DNA of 64,000 nucleotides from Neoaquamicrobium sediminum (GTDB taxonomy: Bacteria; Pseudomonadota; Alphaproteobacteria; Rhizobiales; Rhizobiaceae). Every line of letters starts with the position of its first letter. Position 1 is the stretch's first letter. Under the pieces are notes generated by a model. It had not been told where the DNA came from, ran no database searches, and worked only from the letters and a program-made list of their open reading frames with translations. Below, piece by piece: positions 18,426-31,266 of this stretch. The stretch covers positions 930,001 through 994,000 of the forward strand of contig NZ_JABETK010000002.1 of the NCBI RefSeq assembly GCF_013240295.1. The letters run 5' to 3'. The translations under genes were made by a program, and so were the position numbers.

Positions 18426-19250
18426 CTATTCTGCTGCCTTGGCCTGCTGCCAGAGCGCTTCCATGTCGTCGAGCGAGGCATCGTCGAGCGTACGACCCTG
18501 CGCCTCAAGCGCCGCTTCGACATAGTGGAAGCGGTTGCGGAATTTGTCGTTGGTGCGCCGCAGCGCGTCTTCGGCGTCGAGTTTCAGATGACGGCCGAAA
18601 TTGACGATCGCGAAGAGCACGTCGCCGAACTCGCCGGCGACTTCGTCTTCCGCGCCCTTTTCCATTGCCTCCCGCAATTCGCCGATCTCCTCCTCGATCT
18701 TGTCGAGGATCGGTTTGGCCTCTTTCCAGTCGAAGCCGACGCGTGCGGCTTTTTCCTGCAGTTTCAAGGCGCGCGTCAGGGCAGGGTGGACCAGCGGTAT
18801 GCCGTCCAGAAAGCCCTTGCCGTGATCTTCCGGGTCGAGCCCACGCGCAAGGCGGGCAGCGCGCTTCTCCGCCTTTTCCTCGGCCTTGATGCGTTCCCAC
18901 ATGCCCTTTGCCATGCCGGCGCCGCGCGCCGCCTCGTCGCCAAAGACATGCGGATGGCGGCGGATCATCTTCTTCGTCACGGCATGAACCACATCGCCGA
19001 AGTCGAAGGCGCCTTCTTCTTCAGCCATGCGAGCATGGTAGACGACCTGCAGCAGCAGATCGCCCAGCTCGTCACGCAGGTCGTCGCGGTCATCACGCTG
19101 GATAGCGTCTGCGACCTCGTAGGCTTCCTCGATCGTATAGGGTGCGATCGACGCGAAATCCTGCTGGACGTCCCACGGACAGCCGGATTCGGGGTCGCGC
19201 AGCGCCGCCATGATCTCGATCAGGCGGGCAATGTCTTTGGAGGGCGTCAT
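18426..19250 (-). CDS. mazG: Nucleoside triphosphate pyrophosphohydrolase MazG
   Basis: 274 residues, two tandem MazG domains. First: CPWDVQQDFASIAPYTIEEAYEVADAI followed by LRDELGDLLLQVVYHARMAEE, giving the ExxE...ExxD magnesium site. Second: EEIGELREAM and EFGDVLFAIVNFGRHLKLDAEDAL. It hydrolyses (d)NTPs to monophosphates, cleaning damaged nucleotides and lowering ppGpp in E. coli. It is upstream of, and in the same direction as, the ECF41 pair but separated by that promoter. Confidence 0.94.
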   Translation of the reverse strand: MTPSKDIARLIEIMAALRDPESGCPWDVQQDFASIAPYTIEEAYEVADAIQRDDRDDLRDELGDLLLQVVYHARMAEEEGAFDFGDVVHAVTKKMIRRHPHVFGDEAARGAGMAKGMWERIKAEEKAEKRAARLARGLDPEDHGKGFLDGIPLVHPALTRALKLQEKAARVGFDWKEAKPILDKIEEEIGELREAMEKGAEDEVAGEFGDVLFAIVNFGRHLKLDAEDALRRTNDKFRNRFHYVEAALEAQGRTLDDASLDDMEALWQQAKAAE

Positions 19251-19364
19251 GGCGTCAGCTCGCGGGGTTGGGGCGTTGCAGCCACCGAGAGGTAGAACGC
19301 CGCAGCGGCCTTGTCCACGACCGACGCGACCAATTCATCGATCAGGCTCCGGCCCTGCATGTTG

Positions 19365-19384
19365 ACATAAAGATGTCTTTATGT
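19365..19384. promoter_or_regulatory. Perfect palindrome upstream of metH, candidate SahR-type operator
   Basis: ACATAAAGATGTCTTTATGT: 9-bp arms around TG, 32 bases before the metH start. A -35-like TTGACA (19362-19367) overlaps the left arm, so a bound protein would block polymerase. In many proteobacteria metH is controlled by SahR, an ArsR-family S-adenosylhomocysteine sensor binding such A/T-rich palindromes; assignment to SahR is inference. No SAM or SAH riboswitch fold was recognised in the 166-base leader. Confidence 0.65.
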
Positions 19385-19416
19385 GACGACAGACTGTGTC
19401 GTCCAAGGAATAAGTA

Positions 19417-23210
<3,794 letters not shown>

Positions 23211-23238
23211 CGTGTTTGGGCGGACCGCGTTGCTGTGC

Positions 23239-23724
23239 TCAGCGCCCGAGCGGATGAGGCATGTAGCCGACGAAACCGGTGATCTTCCACCGGCCACCGA
23301 GCTTTGAGCAGAAATAAAGCGTCTGCCAGTTGAGCCGGTCTTCGGTGCCGTCGGCCTTGCGCACACTGCCGTTGAACTTCTTGTGCAGCACCGCGCGATC
23401 GCCATCGATATCCATGTCGCGCATGTTGGTCACGCGGAAAAGCGCGTCACGCAACGGCTCGGCGAACTCGGTCGCCGCGGTCTCCTTGGCCTGGCGCAGC
23501 CATTCGTCGCGATAGGTCGCGACATCGGGAAACTGCAGCCGCCAGGAATCGGCGTCATTCAGGAAATGCGCATGCATGCCGAAGAAGCGGTCGTCGGCGA
23601 AATCGTCGGCCACCATCGACCAGTCCTGCGCGAGAAAGGCGTCGATGTCGCGATGCACCAGCATCTCCCACAATGCGTGACGGTCGGCATCGCCCTGCGG
23701 GAAGGGGTTCTTGTCGTAGATCAT
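23239..23724 (-). CDS. NTF2/SnoaL-like protein of unknown function
   Basis: 161 residues with an NTF2-like cone-fold pattern: HALWEMLVHRDIDAFLAQDWSMVADDF helix pair, central strands VTNMRDMDIDGDRAVLHKKFNG and a final WKITGFVGYMPHPL strand. Such proteins can be enzymes or ligand-binding scaffolds. It sits at the distal end of the leftward unit after the DSD1-type enzyme (27 bases apart), so it may act on or bind a substrate of that pathway. No specific function can be assigned. Confidence 0.7.
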   Translation of the reverse strand: MIYDKNPFPQGDADRHALWEMLVHRDIDAFLAQDWSMVADDFADDRFFGMHAHFLNDADSWRLQFPDVATYRDEWLRQAKETAATEFAEPLRDALFRVTNMRDMDIDGDRAVLHKKFNGSVRKADGTEDRLNWQTLYFCSKLGGRWKITGFVGYMPHPLGR

Positions 23725-23751
23725 GAGTCGGTCCGTTGGTTGGCGTAAAAA

Positions 23752-24801
23752 TCAGGCGAGCTTGCCGCGTGCCGCGACTGGCACGGTTTCCAGCACGATC
23801 TCGCCGTCGGTAAGGTTGACCACGTCGAAGAGGTTCGAAACGACGCAGACGTGATTGGGGATGATGCGCACCTTCTCGCCGATCTCCGGCTTGATGGCGC
23901 AGGCTGACAAATCGACGATGCCATGCTCCTCATTGAGCGTTGTGATGACGGCGGCGGGATATTCGACGATGTGCCCGTGACCCGGCACAGGAGCCATATC
24001 GGCGGCGAGCGCTTTCGAGCCGGTGTCGAGGACGGCGCGGTTCTGCGTCGGGCGGCTCACCACGGTGGCAAGCACGGTCAGCGCGCAATCCGCAAGCGTG
24101 CCATGGCCGAAAGCGACCTGCATCCGGTCGGAATAGATGTAGGTGCCCGGCCGGTGCTCGGTCGCGCTCTTGACGGTTGCCGCCGCGTAGAAGTCGGGTG
24201 ACCCGCCGTTCGACACCGTGTTCACCGCGATGCCGTTCTTCTCCAGCAGGGTCACCGCATCCTCGAGCCACCGTTCGACGGCTTCCAGCGCGCCGCGCGG
24301 CGGATAGGTCATCAGCCCTTCGAAGCGAAGGCCCGGTGCGGCCTCGATCCGGCGGGCAAGCGCCAGCGCCTCGTCGGCCGACTGGACACCGCACCGCCCG
24401 GCGCCGATGTCGCATTCGATCAGGACGGGCAGGGGGCGTGCGGGGTCGGTAAAGTGGTCCGCGTAGCCCGCGACCGTCACGGCGCTGTCGGCACTGACCG
24501 ACATGTTCACGCGTTGATGCAGGGCCGCCAGCCGCTCAAGCTTCCCTTCACCCAGAATGTTGTAGGGGATGAAGATGTCGGTGATGCCGCCATCGGCCAT
24601 CACCTCGGCTTCGCCCACCTTCTGGCAGGTGATGCCGATGGCACCAAGCTCACATTGCAGCCGGGCGAACGTCGGCAGCTTGTGCGTCTTGATGTGCGGG
24701 CGCAGTTTCAGCCCGTTCGCATCGGCATAGGTCTGCGCGCGCGCGAGATTGGCATCCACCTTCGTCCGGTCGATGACCACGGCGGGCGTTTCGAGGTCCA
24801 T
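23752..24801 (-). CDS. DSD1/D-threonine-aldolase-family PLP enzyme
   Basis: 349 residues. Alanine-racemase-like barrel with the PLP lysine near LKLRPHIKTHKLP, then CDIGAGRCGVQ, VSNGGSPDF and a C-terminal metal-binding pair H-x-C (IIPNHVCVVSN) typical of D-serine dehydratase/D-threonine aldolase proteins. Known members cleave or dehydrate D-beta-hydroxy amino acids (D-threonine, D-serine, 3-hydroxy-D-aspartate). ATG 24801 (MDLETPAVVIDRTKVDANL) is the canonical start; upstream frame is non-homologous. Thirteen bases separate it from the RpiR regulator gene. It points to a D-amino-acid-containing substrate for the cluster. Confidence 0.92.
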   Translation of the reverse strand: MDLETPAVVIDRTKVDANLARAQTYADANGLKLRPHIKTHKLPTFARLQCELGAIGITCQKVGEAEVMADGGITDIFIPYNILGEGKLERLAALHQRVNMSVSADSAVTVAGYADHFTDPARPLPVLIECDIGAGRCGVQSADEALALARRIEAAPGLRFEGLMTYPPRGALEAVERWLEDAVTLLEKNGIAVNTVSNGGSPDFYAAATVKSATEHRPGTYIYSDRMQVAFGHGTLADCALTVLATVVSRPTQNRAVLDTGSKALAADMAPVPGHGHIVEYPAAVITTLNEEHGIVDLSACAIKPEIGEKVRIIPNHVCVVSNLFDVVNLTDGEIVLETVPVAARGKLA

Positions 24802-24814
24802 GATACGCAAAGTG

Positions 24815-25726
24815 TCAGTCTCCGATAGGCAGGTCAGGGTTGCGGATGTTCTGGCTTGCAAGGCTGTGGCGGACGCGCCGCAGCGATTCGAGCACCTTCG
24901 GCCCGATCGTCTGCGCCGTGGCCATGGCCAGTATGTCGACCGCCTCCAGAAGGGCATAACGGGTGGAGGACGGCTTGTAGAGGTTGCCGTCTTCCTTGAA
25001 CGTCAGCGGCAACAGGGCGTCACCTGCCTTGGCGAGCGGCGTGTTGGGAGATGTCACGACGATCGCTTTCGCACCATACTGCCGCGCGATCGTCACCGCA
25101 TCGCGGACCGATGCCGCCTGGCCTGAAACCGAAAAGCCGATGACGACCGCCTTCGGCTCGAGCACGGAAGCGCTCATACGCTGAAGCTGCGGGTCGGTAT
25201 GCGCGGTCACATGGAGGCCGAGGCGGAACAGCCGGTTCTGCAATTCGACGGCCGCGAAGGATGACCCGCCGCCGGTGCCATAGACGAGGATCTGGCTGGC
25301 ACGACAGATTTGCCGCGCCATGCCTTCGATGTCGACATCGGCAAGCCCCATGGACATGAGGTCAAGGGCGGCGTGCGCACCGGACGCCACCTTGGCGATC
25401 ACCTGCGCGGACAGCGGCAGCTCCTCTGCCGGCACGCTCGGCTCGCGCAGATAGGCGCCGCCTATGGCCAGCGCCTGCGCCAGATGAAAACGCATCTCGC
25501 GTGTGCCTGGAAAGCCCAGCCCCCGAGCCAGCCTTGTGATCGTCGGTTCGCTGACGCCCGCCCGTTCCGCAATCTGCGCAATGGGTGCGTGCGCGGCGAA
25601 TTGCGGGTCGGCAAGGATACTCTCCACGAGCCTGATTTCGGCGCCGCGCCCGCGTTCGAGCCGGTCCTGCAAACGGGCGATGATGTCGACCGTGCGTTCG
25701 GGGGCTGCGGGGGCGCGTGTGTCCAT
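24815..25726 (-). CDS. RpiR/MurR-family transcriptional regulator
   Basis: 303 residues: N-terminal RpiR helix-turn-helix (APIAQIAERAGVSEPTITRLARGLGFPGTREMRFHLAQAL) and C-terminal SIS domain (YGTGGGSSFAAVELQNRLFRLG; IGFSVSGQAASVRDAVTIARQYGA), which normally binds a phosphorylated sugar or similar ligand. Its start overlaps the stop of the ABC ATPase by one base. The matching operator candidate is the TGTAA-N5-TTACA element at 27720-27734 between the two divergent arms of the cluster. Confidence 0.93.
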   Translation of the reverse strand: MDTRAPAAPERTVDIIARLQDRLERGRGAEIRLVESILADPQFAAHAPIAQIAERAGVSEPTITRLARGLGFPGTREMRFHLAQALAIGGAYLREPSVPAEELPLSAQVIAKVASGAHAALDLMSMGLADVDIEGMARQICRASQILVYGTGGGSSFAAVELQNRLFRLGLHVTAHTDPQLQRMSASVLEPKAVVIGFSVSGQAASVRDAVTIARQYGAKAIVVTSPNTPLAKAGDALLPLTFKEDGNLYKPSSTRYALLEAVDILAMATAQTIGPKVLESLRRVRHSLASQNIRNPDLPIGD

Positions 25727-26799
25727 CAGTGGAAGTCTCCTCCGAGCCGCTGGCCACGTTGTGTATCGAAGAGATGGACGTGCTCGACGGGCACCGAGAG
25801 CCGAAGCTGCTCACCCGGTTTCGGCAGTTCGCGGTCGCGCAGCACAACCCGCACGTCTTCGCCTGCAATGGTCCCGAACACATGGATTTCCGGCCCTGTC
25901 GGCTCCACGACGCTGACAGACAGGGCCAAAGGCCCCTCAGGGTCACGGCGATAGGCTTCCGGTCGGATGCCAATCGTCACCTGGCGCTCGCCATGGCCAC
26001 CGGCAATCGGCAGCTTGGTGCCATCGCCGAGGGTCGCGACCGGCGAACCGTTTTCCGAAGCGGTGCTGCCCTGCAGGAAACTCATTGCAGGCGAGCCGAT
26101 GAAACCGGCAACGAAGGTGTTCGCGGGGTTGTCGTAGAGCTCCAGCGGCGTGCCGACCTGCTCGATATGGCCACTGTTCATCACAACGATGCGATCGGCC
26201 ATTGTCATGGCTTCGATCTGGTCGTGGGTCACGTAGACGATCGTGGTGCCGAGCTTCTGGTGAAGCGCCTTGATCTCCGTGCGCATCTGGATGCGCAGCT
26301 TGGCGTCGAGATTGGAAAGCGGCTCGTCGAACAGGAACACTTTGGGATCGCGCACGATCGCGCGCCCCATCGCCACGCGTTGCCGCTGGCCGCCGGAGAG
26401 TTGCCCCGGCCGTCGGTCGAGATAGTCGCCGAGATTGAGGATTTCCGCGGCCCTGCGGATACGTGTTTCCGTCTCGGCCTTGGGCTCTCCGCGCACGCGG
26501 GGGCCGAAACTGATGTTCTCGCGCACCGTCATATGCGGAAACAGCGCGTAGGATTGGAATACCATAGACGTGTCGCGCTTCTGCGGCGGGACGTCGTTGG
26601 CCCGAACGCCCCCGATCACCAGATCGCCGCCGGTGATGGGCTCCAGCCCCGCAATCATGCGCAGCAGGGTGGACTTGCCGCAGCCCGACGGCCCCACGAG
26701 CACGACGAATTCGCCATCGTCGATCGACAGCGAAAGCTTTTCGATGACCGACATCGATCCATAGCTCTTGGAAATGTCCGTCAGTTTCAGATCGGCCAT
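25726..26799 (-). CDS. CUT1-type ABC transporter ATP-binding protein (UgpC/MalK-like)
   Basis: 357 residues. Walker A VGPSGCGKSTLLRMIAGL, Q loop FQSYALFPHMTV, signature LSGGQRQRVAMGRA, Walker B VFLFDEPLSNLDAKLR, H loop YVTHD, and a C-terminal TOBE/OB regulatory domain. It should energise the MalF/MalG-like permeases at 29146-30839, although it is encoded on the opposite arm of the divergent cluster. It lies 12 bases downstream of the SDR gene. Confidence 0.94.
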   Translation of the reverse strand: MADLKLTDISKSYGSMSVIEKLSLSIDDGEFVVLVGPSGCGKSTLLRMIAGLEPITGGDLVIGGVRANDVPPQKRDTSMVFQSYALFPHMTVRENISFGPRVRGEPKAETETRIRRAAEILNLGDYLDRRPGQLSGGQRQRVAMGRAIVRDPKVFLFDEPLSNLDAKLRIQMRTEIKALHQKLGTTIVYVTHDQIEAMTMADRIVVMNSGHIEQVGTPLELYDNPANTFVAGFIGSPAMSFLQGSTASENGSPVATLGDGTKLPIAGGHGERQVTIGIRPEAYRRDPEGPLALSVSVVEPTGPEIHVFGTIAGEDVRVVLRDRELPKPGEQLRLSVPVEHVHLFDTQRGQRLGGDFH

Positions 26800-26811
26800 T
26801 GATCGTGCTCC

Positions 26812-27567
26812 TCAGACGGCGATTTGTTCCAGGAAGGGCAGGTTGCCCGCCGATATACCGGCATCGACCGGCAGGACCGTTCCCGTGATGCCGCTCGCCA
26901 GCGACGAGACCAGAAAGGCCGCCGCCCGCGCCACTTCCGCTGGCTCCACCATGCGCCCGAGCGGGTAGAGCTGCTTCACTTTGCCCAGAATGGCCGGATC
27001 GCGCTCGATGCGATGATCCCAGGCCATGGTTCGTACGGAGCCCGGAGCAATAGCGTTCGCGCGGATGCAGTTGCGGCCTTCCTCCGTCGCGATTGCCCGC
27101 ATCCAGGCGAGCAGGCCCGCTTTGGCAGCCGCATAGGCGGGGTTTCCGTAGTGGGAAAGCGCATTAACCGAGGAGATGAAGACGAAGGCTCCGCCGCCAT
27201 TGTTTCGCATCGCGGGCAGGAAAGCCTGGGACAAACGCGCCGCGCTGCGCAGGTTGAGGTTCAGCTCATGCGAAAGCGCATCGGCGCTGACATCGGCAAG
27301 GGTTTCGGCACGTGTCCAGCCGGCATTGGAGATGACGGCGTCGGGGGTACCGCCGGCGCAGATCTCTGCTGCCGCAGCCTCGATCGCCGCATCGTCCATC
27401 AGATCGAAATGACGCGCCTCGGCCACGCCCGGCAGTCCAAGGTCGGCCCCTTCGATGTCGCAGGCGACCACCGCAGCACCAAACCCCGCCAGCACCTCCA
27501 CCATCGCGCTGCCGATGCCCCCGGCAGCGCCTGTAACCACAATTCTGTTCCCTGCAAGATCGATCAT
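26812..27567 (-). CDS. SDR-family NAD(P)-dependent oxidoreductase
   Basis: 251-residue classical short-chain dehydrogenase. TGAAGGIG cofactor loop at about 12-19 followed by CDIEG (Asp favours NAD), catalytic Ser in FISSVNAL, and YxxxK as Y-A-A-A-K in GNPAYAAAKAGLLAW. The C-terminus SLASGITGTVLPVDAGISAG is typical. It is the first gene of the leftward arm behind the divergent promoter, so probably oxidises a hydroxy intermediate of the transported compound. Confidence 0.92.
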   Translation of the reverse strand: MIDLAGNRIVVTGAAGGIGSAMVEVLAGFGAAVVACDIEGADLGLPGVAEARHFDLMDDAAIEAAAAEICAGGTPDAVISNAGWTRAETLADVSADALSHELNLNLRSAARLSQAFLPAMRNNGGGAFVFISSVNALSHYGNPAYAAAKAGLLAWMRAIATEEGRNCIRANAIAPGSVRTMAWDHRIERDPAILGKVKQLYPLGRMVEPAEVARAAAFLVSSLASGITGTVLPVDAGISAGNLPFLEQIAV

Positions 27568-27719
27568 CGCACTCCCATTCGCCCCTGATCGCGGCGCTCA
27601 CCATTCGCTGAGCCCGGTCGCGCCTAACTTGGCCGTTCACGGCCGTTTTCATGAGGTTTGCCGAAAACTCGTAATTTAGCAACACGAATGTGCGAATCTC
27701 CTTGCGTTTTCCAAATTTC

Positions 27720-27734
27720 TGTAAAAAAATTACA
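27720..27734. promoter_or_regulatory. Candidate RpiR-family operator
   Basis: TGTAAAAAAATTACA, a perfect TGTAA-N5-TTACA inverted repeat in the 252-base divergent intergenic region, 86 bases before the solute-binding-protein gene. It closely resembles the established motif of the RpiR-family regulator HexR (TGTAATTAAATTACA). A second partial site, CGTAATTTAGCAAC, starts at 27670. The RpiR gene of this cluster (24815-25726) is the obvious candidate ligand-responsive regulator. Confidence 0.7.
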
Positions 27735-27819
27735 TCAGAGGTTGTCGCTGGCGCCGCGGACGACCGTCGAAAGAGCATGCCGGCGCACAGGAACTCGAGA
27801 GAGGAACAGGGAGATAGCA

Positions 27820-29052
27820 ATGAACAAGACCGCGCTCAGATCCGCAGTCGCGGGCGCAGCACTTCTGGCATTCACCGGATGGGCCGCCGCCGAGACGGTG
27901 CGCGTCACAGTCGCCGAATACAGCTCCAAGACAGGCCCCTATTTCGACGAGGCCGCCAAGGCGTTCGAGGAGGCCAACCCCGGCTCGGACATCCAGGTGG
28001 AGGTCGTGCCTTGGGACGTTCTGCTGCAGAAGCTGACGACCGACATCTCCGGCAACGCCAATGCCGATCTCTCGATCATCGGCACGCGCTGGCTCATCGA
28101 CTTCGTCGACCAGGGCATTGCCGCGCCGCTTGACGAGTACATGACCGACGAATTCAAGGAGCGGTTCTTCCCGGTCTTCCTCGAGCCGTCGGTGATGCAG
28201 GAAAAGACCTACGGCCTGCCGATCGCGGCATCGGCCCGCGCCATGTATTACAACAAGGCGCTGTTCGAGCAGGCGGGCATCACCGAAGTACCGGATACCT
28301 GGGATGAGCTCGCCGAAGCCGCCAAGAAGATCAGCGCGCTGGGCGACGACATCGCCGGCTTCGGTCTGCAGGGCAAGGAGATCGAGACGGACGTCTATTT
28401 CTACTATGCCTTCTGGGCCTATGGCGGCGAACTGGTCGAGGAAGACGGCACGTCCGGCCTCGACACCGATGCCGGCTACAAGGCGGCCGAGATGTACAAA
28501 TCCCTGATCGATGCGGGTTCGACCCAGCCGGGCGTTACTTCGTATAACCGCGAGGACGTCCAGAACCTGTTCAAGCAGGGCAAGGTCGGCATGATGATCA
28601 CCGCGCCGTTCCTGTCCAACCAGATCAAGGAAGAGGCACCTGACCTGCAGTACGGCGTGGCTGCCATTCCGGCCGGTCCGGACGGCGACCGCGGCACCTA
28701 CGGCGTGACCGACTCGATCATCATGTTCGAGAATTCGCAGAACAAGGAAACGGCCTGGAAGTTCCTCGACATGCTGTTCACCACCGAATGGCGCTCGAAG
28801 TTCACCTCGGGCGAGGGCTTCCTGCCGGTCAACCCGGAAGTGGCCGAGCAGCCGGCCTTTGCCGACAATGCGGACCTGAAGGAGTTCACCAACCTCCTGC
28901 CGGATGCGCGTTTCGCGCCGGTCATCGCTGGCTGGGAAGAGATTGCCTCCACCACGTCCGACGCGGTGCAGACCATCTATCTCGGCGACGGCGAGGCGAA
29001 GGCCACGCTCGACGCGGCGGCAGCCGAAATCAACGGTATCCTCGGCAACTGA
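27820..29052 (+). CDS. ABC transporter extracellular solute-binding protein (family 1)
   Basis: 410-residue periplasmic protein with a Sec signal peptide (MNKTALRSAVAGAALLAFTGWAAA, in positive charges then hydrophobic core, cleavage after AAAE region). Mature part has the cluster-1 pattern: YFDEAAKAFEEANPG, DLSIIGTRWLIDFVDQG, AMYYNKALFEQAGI and VGMMITAPFLSNQI. ATG 27820 is preceded by GAGGAACAGGGAG. Family members bind oligosaccharides, glycerol-phosphate or other polar organics; the neighbours here argue for an amino-acid-like or peptide-sugar ligand. First gene of the rightward arm. Confidence 0.93.
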   Translation: MNKTALRSAVAGAALLAFTGWAAAETVRVTVAEYSSKTGPYFDEAAKAFEEANPGSDIQVEVVPWDVLLQKLTTDISGNANADLSIIGTRWLIDFVDQGIAAPLDEYMTDEFKERFFPVFLEPSVMQEKTYGLPIAASARAMYYNKALFEQAGITEVPDTWDELAEAAKKISALGDDIAGFGLQGKEIETDVYFYYAFWAYGGELVEEDGTSGLDTDAGYKAAEMYKSLIDAGSTQPGVTSYNREDVQNLFKQGKVGMMITAPFLSNQIKEEAPDLQYGVAAIPAGPDGDRGTYGVTDSIIMFENSQNKETAWKFLDMLFTTEWRSKFTSGEGFLPVNPEVAEQPAFADNADLKEFTNLLPDARFAPVIAGWEEIASTTSDAVQTIYLGDGEAKATLDAAAAEINGILGN

Positions 29053-29145
29053 TCGCAAACCGACGACATCGGCGGGCGCGGAACTCCGCGCCTGCCAGCC
29101 CGAGCAATCCCGCCGTTTCAGCCGGCAAATCATGACGGGACACCG

Positions 29146-30018
29146 ATGCGCTCGCCCTTGACCAACCCCTACGTGTTGATCCTGCCGGGGTTCCTGCTCG
29201 CCGCGTTCATCATCCTGTGGCCGCTCTTCCAGCTCGGCACGATCTCGGTCAACGACGTCAACCGTTTCGGTCAGCTACGCGGCTTCAACGGCTTCGACAA
29301 CTACATGGCCGTGTTCCGGGACCCGGATTTCCTAGGCGCCCTGTGGCGCACCTTCATCTGGACGGGCGGCATCGTCGTTGGAGCGCTCGTCATTTCCGTG
29401 CCCGTGGCCATGATCCTCAACGAGGATTTCTACGGCCGCTCGCTGGCGCGGGTGATCATCATGCTGCCATGGGCGGTTTCGCTCACGATGACGGCCATCG
29501 TCTGGCGCTGGGCGCTCAACGGCGAAAGCGGCATGCTCAACTCGGGTCTCAGGAACCTGGGCCTCATCGACCAGAACATTCAGTGGCTGGCGCGCGCCTC
29601 GACCGCCTTTCCGGTGCAGATCATGATCGGCATCCTGGTGACGATCCCGTTTACGGTGACGATCTTCCTGGGCGGGCTGTCATCGATCTCCGACGACCTT
29701 TACGAGGCAGCCAAGCTCGAAGGCGCCTCTCGCTGGCAGACCTTCCGCGAGATCACGCTGCCGCTCATGCGCCCGTTCCTGAACATCGCGATCGTGCTCA
29801 ACATGATCAACGTGTTCAATTCCTTTCCGATCATCTGGGCGACGACGCAGGGCGGTCCGGCCAATTCCACCGACATTCTCGTCACCTATCTGTACCAGCT
29901 CGGGTTCAGCCTCGGAAAGCTGGGCGAGGCATCGGCGCTGTCGATCATGATGTTCGGGCTGTTGCTCGCCTTCACCGTCGTCTACGTCTCGCTCGCCATG
30001 CGGAGGGAACGCGCATGA
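29146..30018 (+). CDS. ABC sugar-type permease (MalF/UgpA-like)
   Basis: 290-residue inner-membrane subunit with six predicted membrane segments; the first spans about 8-30 ([21 protein letters not shown]). The EAA loop that contacts the ATPase is [25 protein letters not shown] near residue 185. It ends in an ATGA overlap with the second permease, so the two are translationally coupled. It starts 93 bases after the binding-protein gene. Confidence 0.94.
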   Translation: MRSPLTNPYVLILPGFLLAAFIILWPLFQLGTISVNDVNRFGQLRGFNGFDNYMAVFRDPDFLGALWRTFIWTGGIVVGALVISVPVAMILNEDFYGRSLARVIIMLPWAVSLTMTAIVWRWALNGESGMLNSGLRNLGLIDQNIQWLARASTAFPVQIMIGILVTIPFTVTIFLGGLSSISDDLYEAAKLEGASRWQTFREITLPLMRPFLNIAIVLNMINVFNSFPIIWATTQGGPANSTDILVTYLYQLGFSLGKLGEASALSIMMFGLLLAFTVVYVSLAMRRERA

Positions 30019-30839
30019 GTGCGAAGCTCAAGAAGTCGCTGCTTTTCTGGCTCCTGCTCTCGCCGCTGGTGGTGCTGATACTGTTCCCGTTCGCGGTCAT
30101 GTTCATCACCGCGATCAAACCGGCAAACGAGGTGCTGTCGCCCACCTGGTGGCCGCGCGAAGAAGCCTGGAGAAACTTCATCGACATGTGGGCCGCCACC
30201 AATTTCGGCAACGCCCTTTGGAACTCGGTTTACGTGGCGGTGCTTTCCACGGTGCTGGCGCTGCTGGTCTCGATCCCGGCAGCCTACGCCATGAGCCGGT
30301 TCAGGTTCGCAGGGCAGGGTGCGTTCCGACAGTTCCTGCTCGTGTCGCAGATGCTGTCGCCGATCGTGCTCGTCATCGGCCTGTTCCGCCTCGTTGTCTG
30401 GCTGGGACTGCTCGACAACGTCAATTCGATCGTCTTCGTCTATGGCGCCTTCAACGTCGCCTTCACAGTCTGGATGCTGCAAAGCTACTTCTCCACCATC
30501 CCGAAGGATCTGGAGGAGGCGGCCTGGATTGAGGGCGCCAGCCCCGCGCGGGCACTCGCCATGGTCTTCCTGCCGCTGGCACTACCCGCAATGACGGTGA
30601 CGGCGATCTTCTCCTTCATCAATGCCTGGAACGAGTTCGTCATCGCGCTCACCATGCTCAGGCGGCAGGAAAGCTACACGCTGCCGATCCAGATTTTCTC
30701 ATTGGTGGCGGGACGCTACACGGTCGAATGGCATCACGTCATGGCCGCGACCTTCGTCGCTACCATACCCGTCGCCATCGTCTTTGCCTGGTTGCAGCGT
30801 TATCTGGTGCGTGGGCTGGCGATCGGCGCAGTCAAATAG
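30015..30839 (+). CDS. ABC sugar-type permease (MalG/UgpE-like)
   Basis: 274 residues, six membrane segments starting with [25 protein letters not shown] loop: [26 protein letters not shown] near residue 165. It ends with the MalG-like tail [16 protein letters not shown] 30015 is set by overlap with the first permease. Forms the translocation pore with it; energy from the ATPase at 25726-26799. Confidence 0.94.
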   Translation: MSAKLKKSLLFWLLLSPLVVLILFPFAVMFITAIKPANEVLSPTWWPREEAWRNFIDMWAATNFGNALWNSVYVAVLSTVLALLVSIPAAYAMSRFRFAGQGAFRQFLLVSQMLSPIVLVIGLFRLVVWLGLLDNVNSIVFVYGAFNVAFTVWMLQSYFSTIPKDLEEAAWIEGASPARALAMVFLPLALPAMTVTAIFSFINAWNEFVIALTMLRRQESYTLPIQIFSLVAGRYTVEWHHVMAATFVATIPVAIVFAWLQRYLVRGLAIGAVK

Positions 30840-30869
30840 GCCGGTTCAGGCCGACAAAGGAGCAGATAT

Positions 30870-31235
30870 ATGACCAAGCAGTGCTTCGGCACCTCTCACG
30901 TGCCGCTTTCTCCCGCCGTGCGCGCCGGCGATTTCGTCTTCGTGTCGGGGCAGGTACCGGTCGGGGCGGACGGCATCGTCGTCAAGGGCGGCATCACCGA
31001 GCAGACCGAACAGGTGCTCGCCAATGTGAAGGCTGCGCTGGCGCTCGCCGGCTGCGCGATGGAAGACGTGGTAAAGACGACGGTCTGGATCGAGGACGCG
31101 CGCGATTTCGGCGCCTTCAACGCCGTCTACGCAAAACACTTCCCGAAAGATCCTCCAGCCCGCACCACGGTTGAATCGCGCCTGATGATCGACATCAGGA
31201 TCGAGGTCGAGGCCGTCGCCTACAAGCCGCTCTAA
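30870..31235 (+). CDS. RidA/YjgF-family protein
   Basis: 121-residue member of the RidA superfamily, which hydrolyses reactive enamine/imine intermediates made by PLP enzymes. Conserved segments: LSPAVRAGDFVFVSGQVPVG, ITEQTEQVLANVKAALALAGC, KTTVWIEDARDFGAFNAVYAKHFP and PARTTVESRLMIDIRIEVEAVA, with the substrate Arg in ARTTV. Placed 30 bases after the permease with AAGGAG before its ATG. In this cluster it may quench imines produced by the DSD1-type enzyme (inference). Confidence 0.92.
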   Translation: MTKQCFGTSHVPLSPAVRAGDFVFVSGQVPVGADGIVVKGGITEQTEQVLANVKAALALAGCAMEDVVKTTVWIEDARDFGAFNAVYAKHFPKDPPARTTVESRLMIDIRIEVEAVAYKPL

Positions 31236-31266
31236 GCGCGGCGCCAAACTACCGGAACATCATTGC

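Noticed and set aside
19251-19416. SAM/SAH riboswitch before metH
   Set aside because: No matching stem-loop layout was found; the perfect palindrome explains regulation better.
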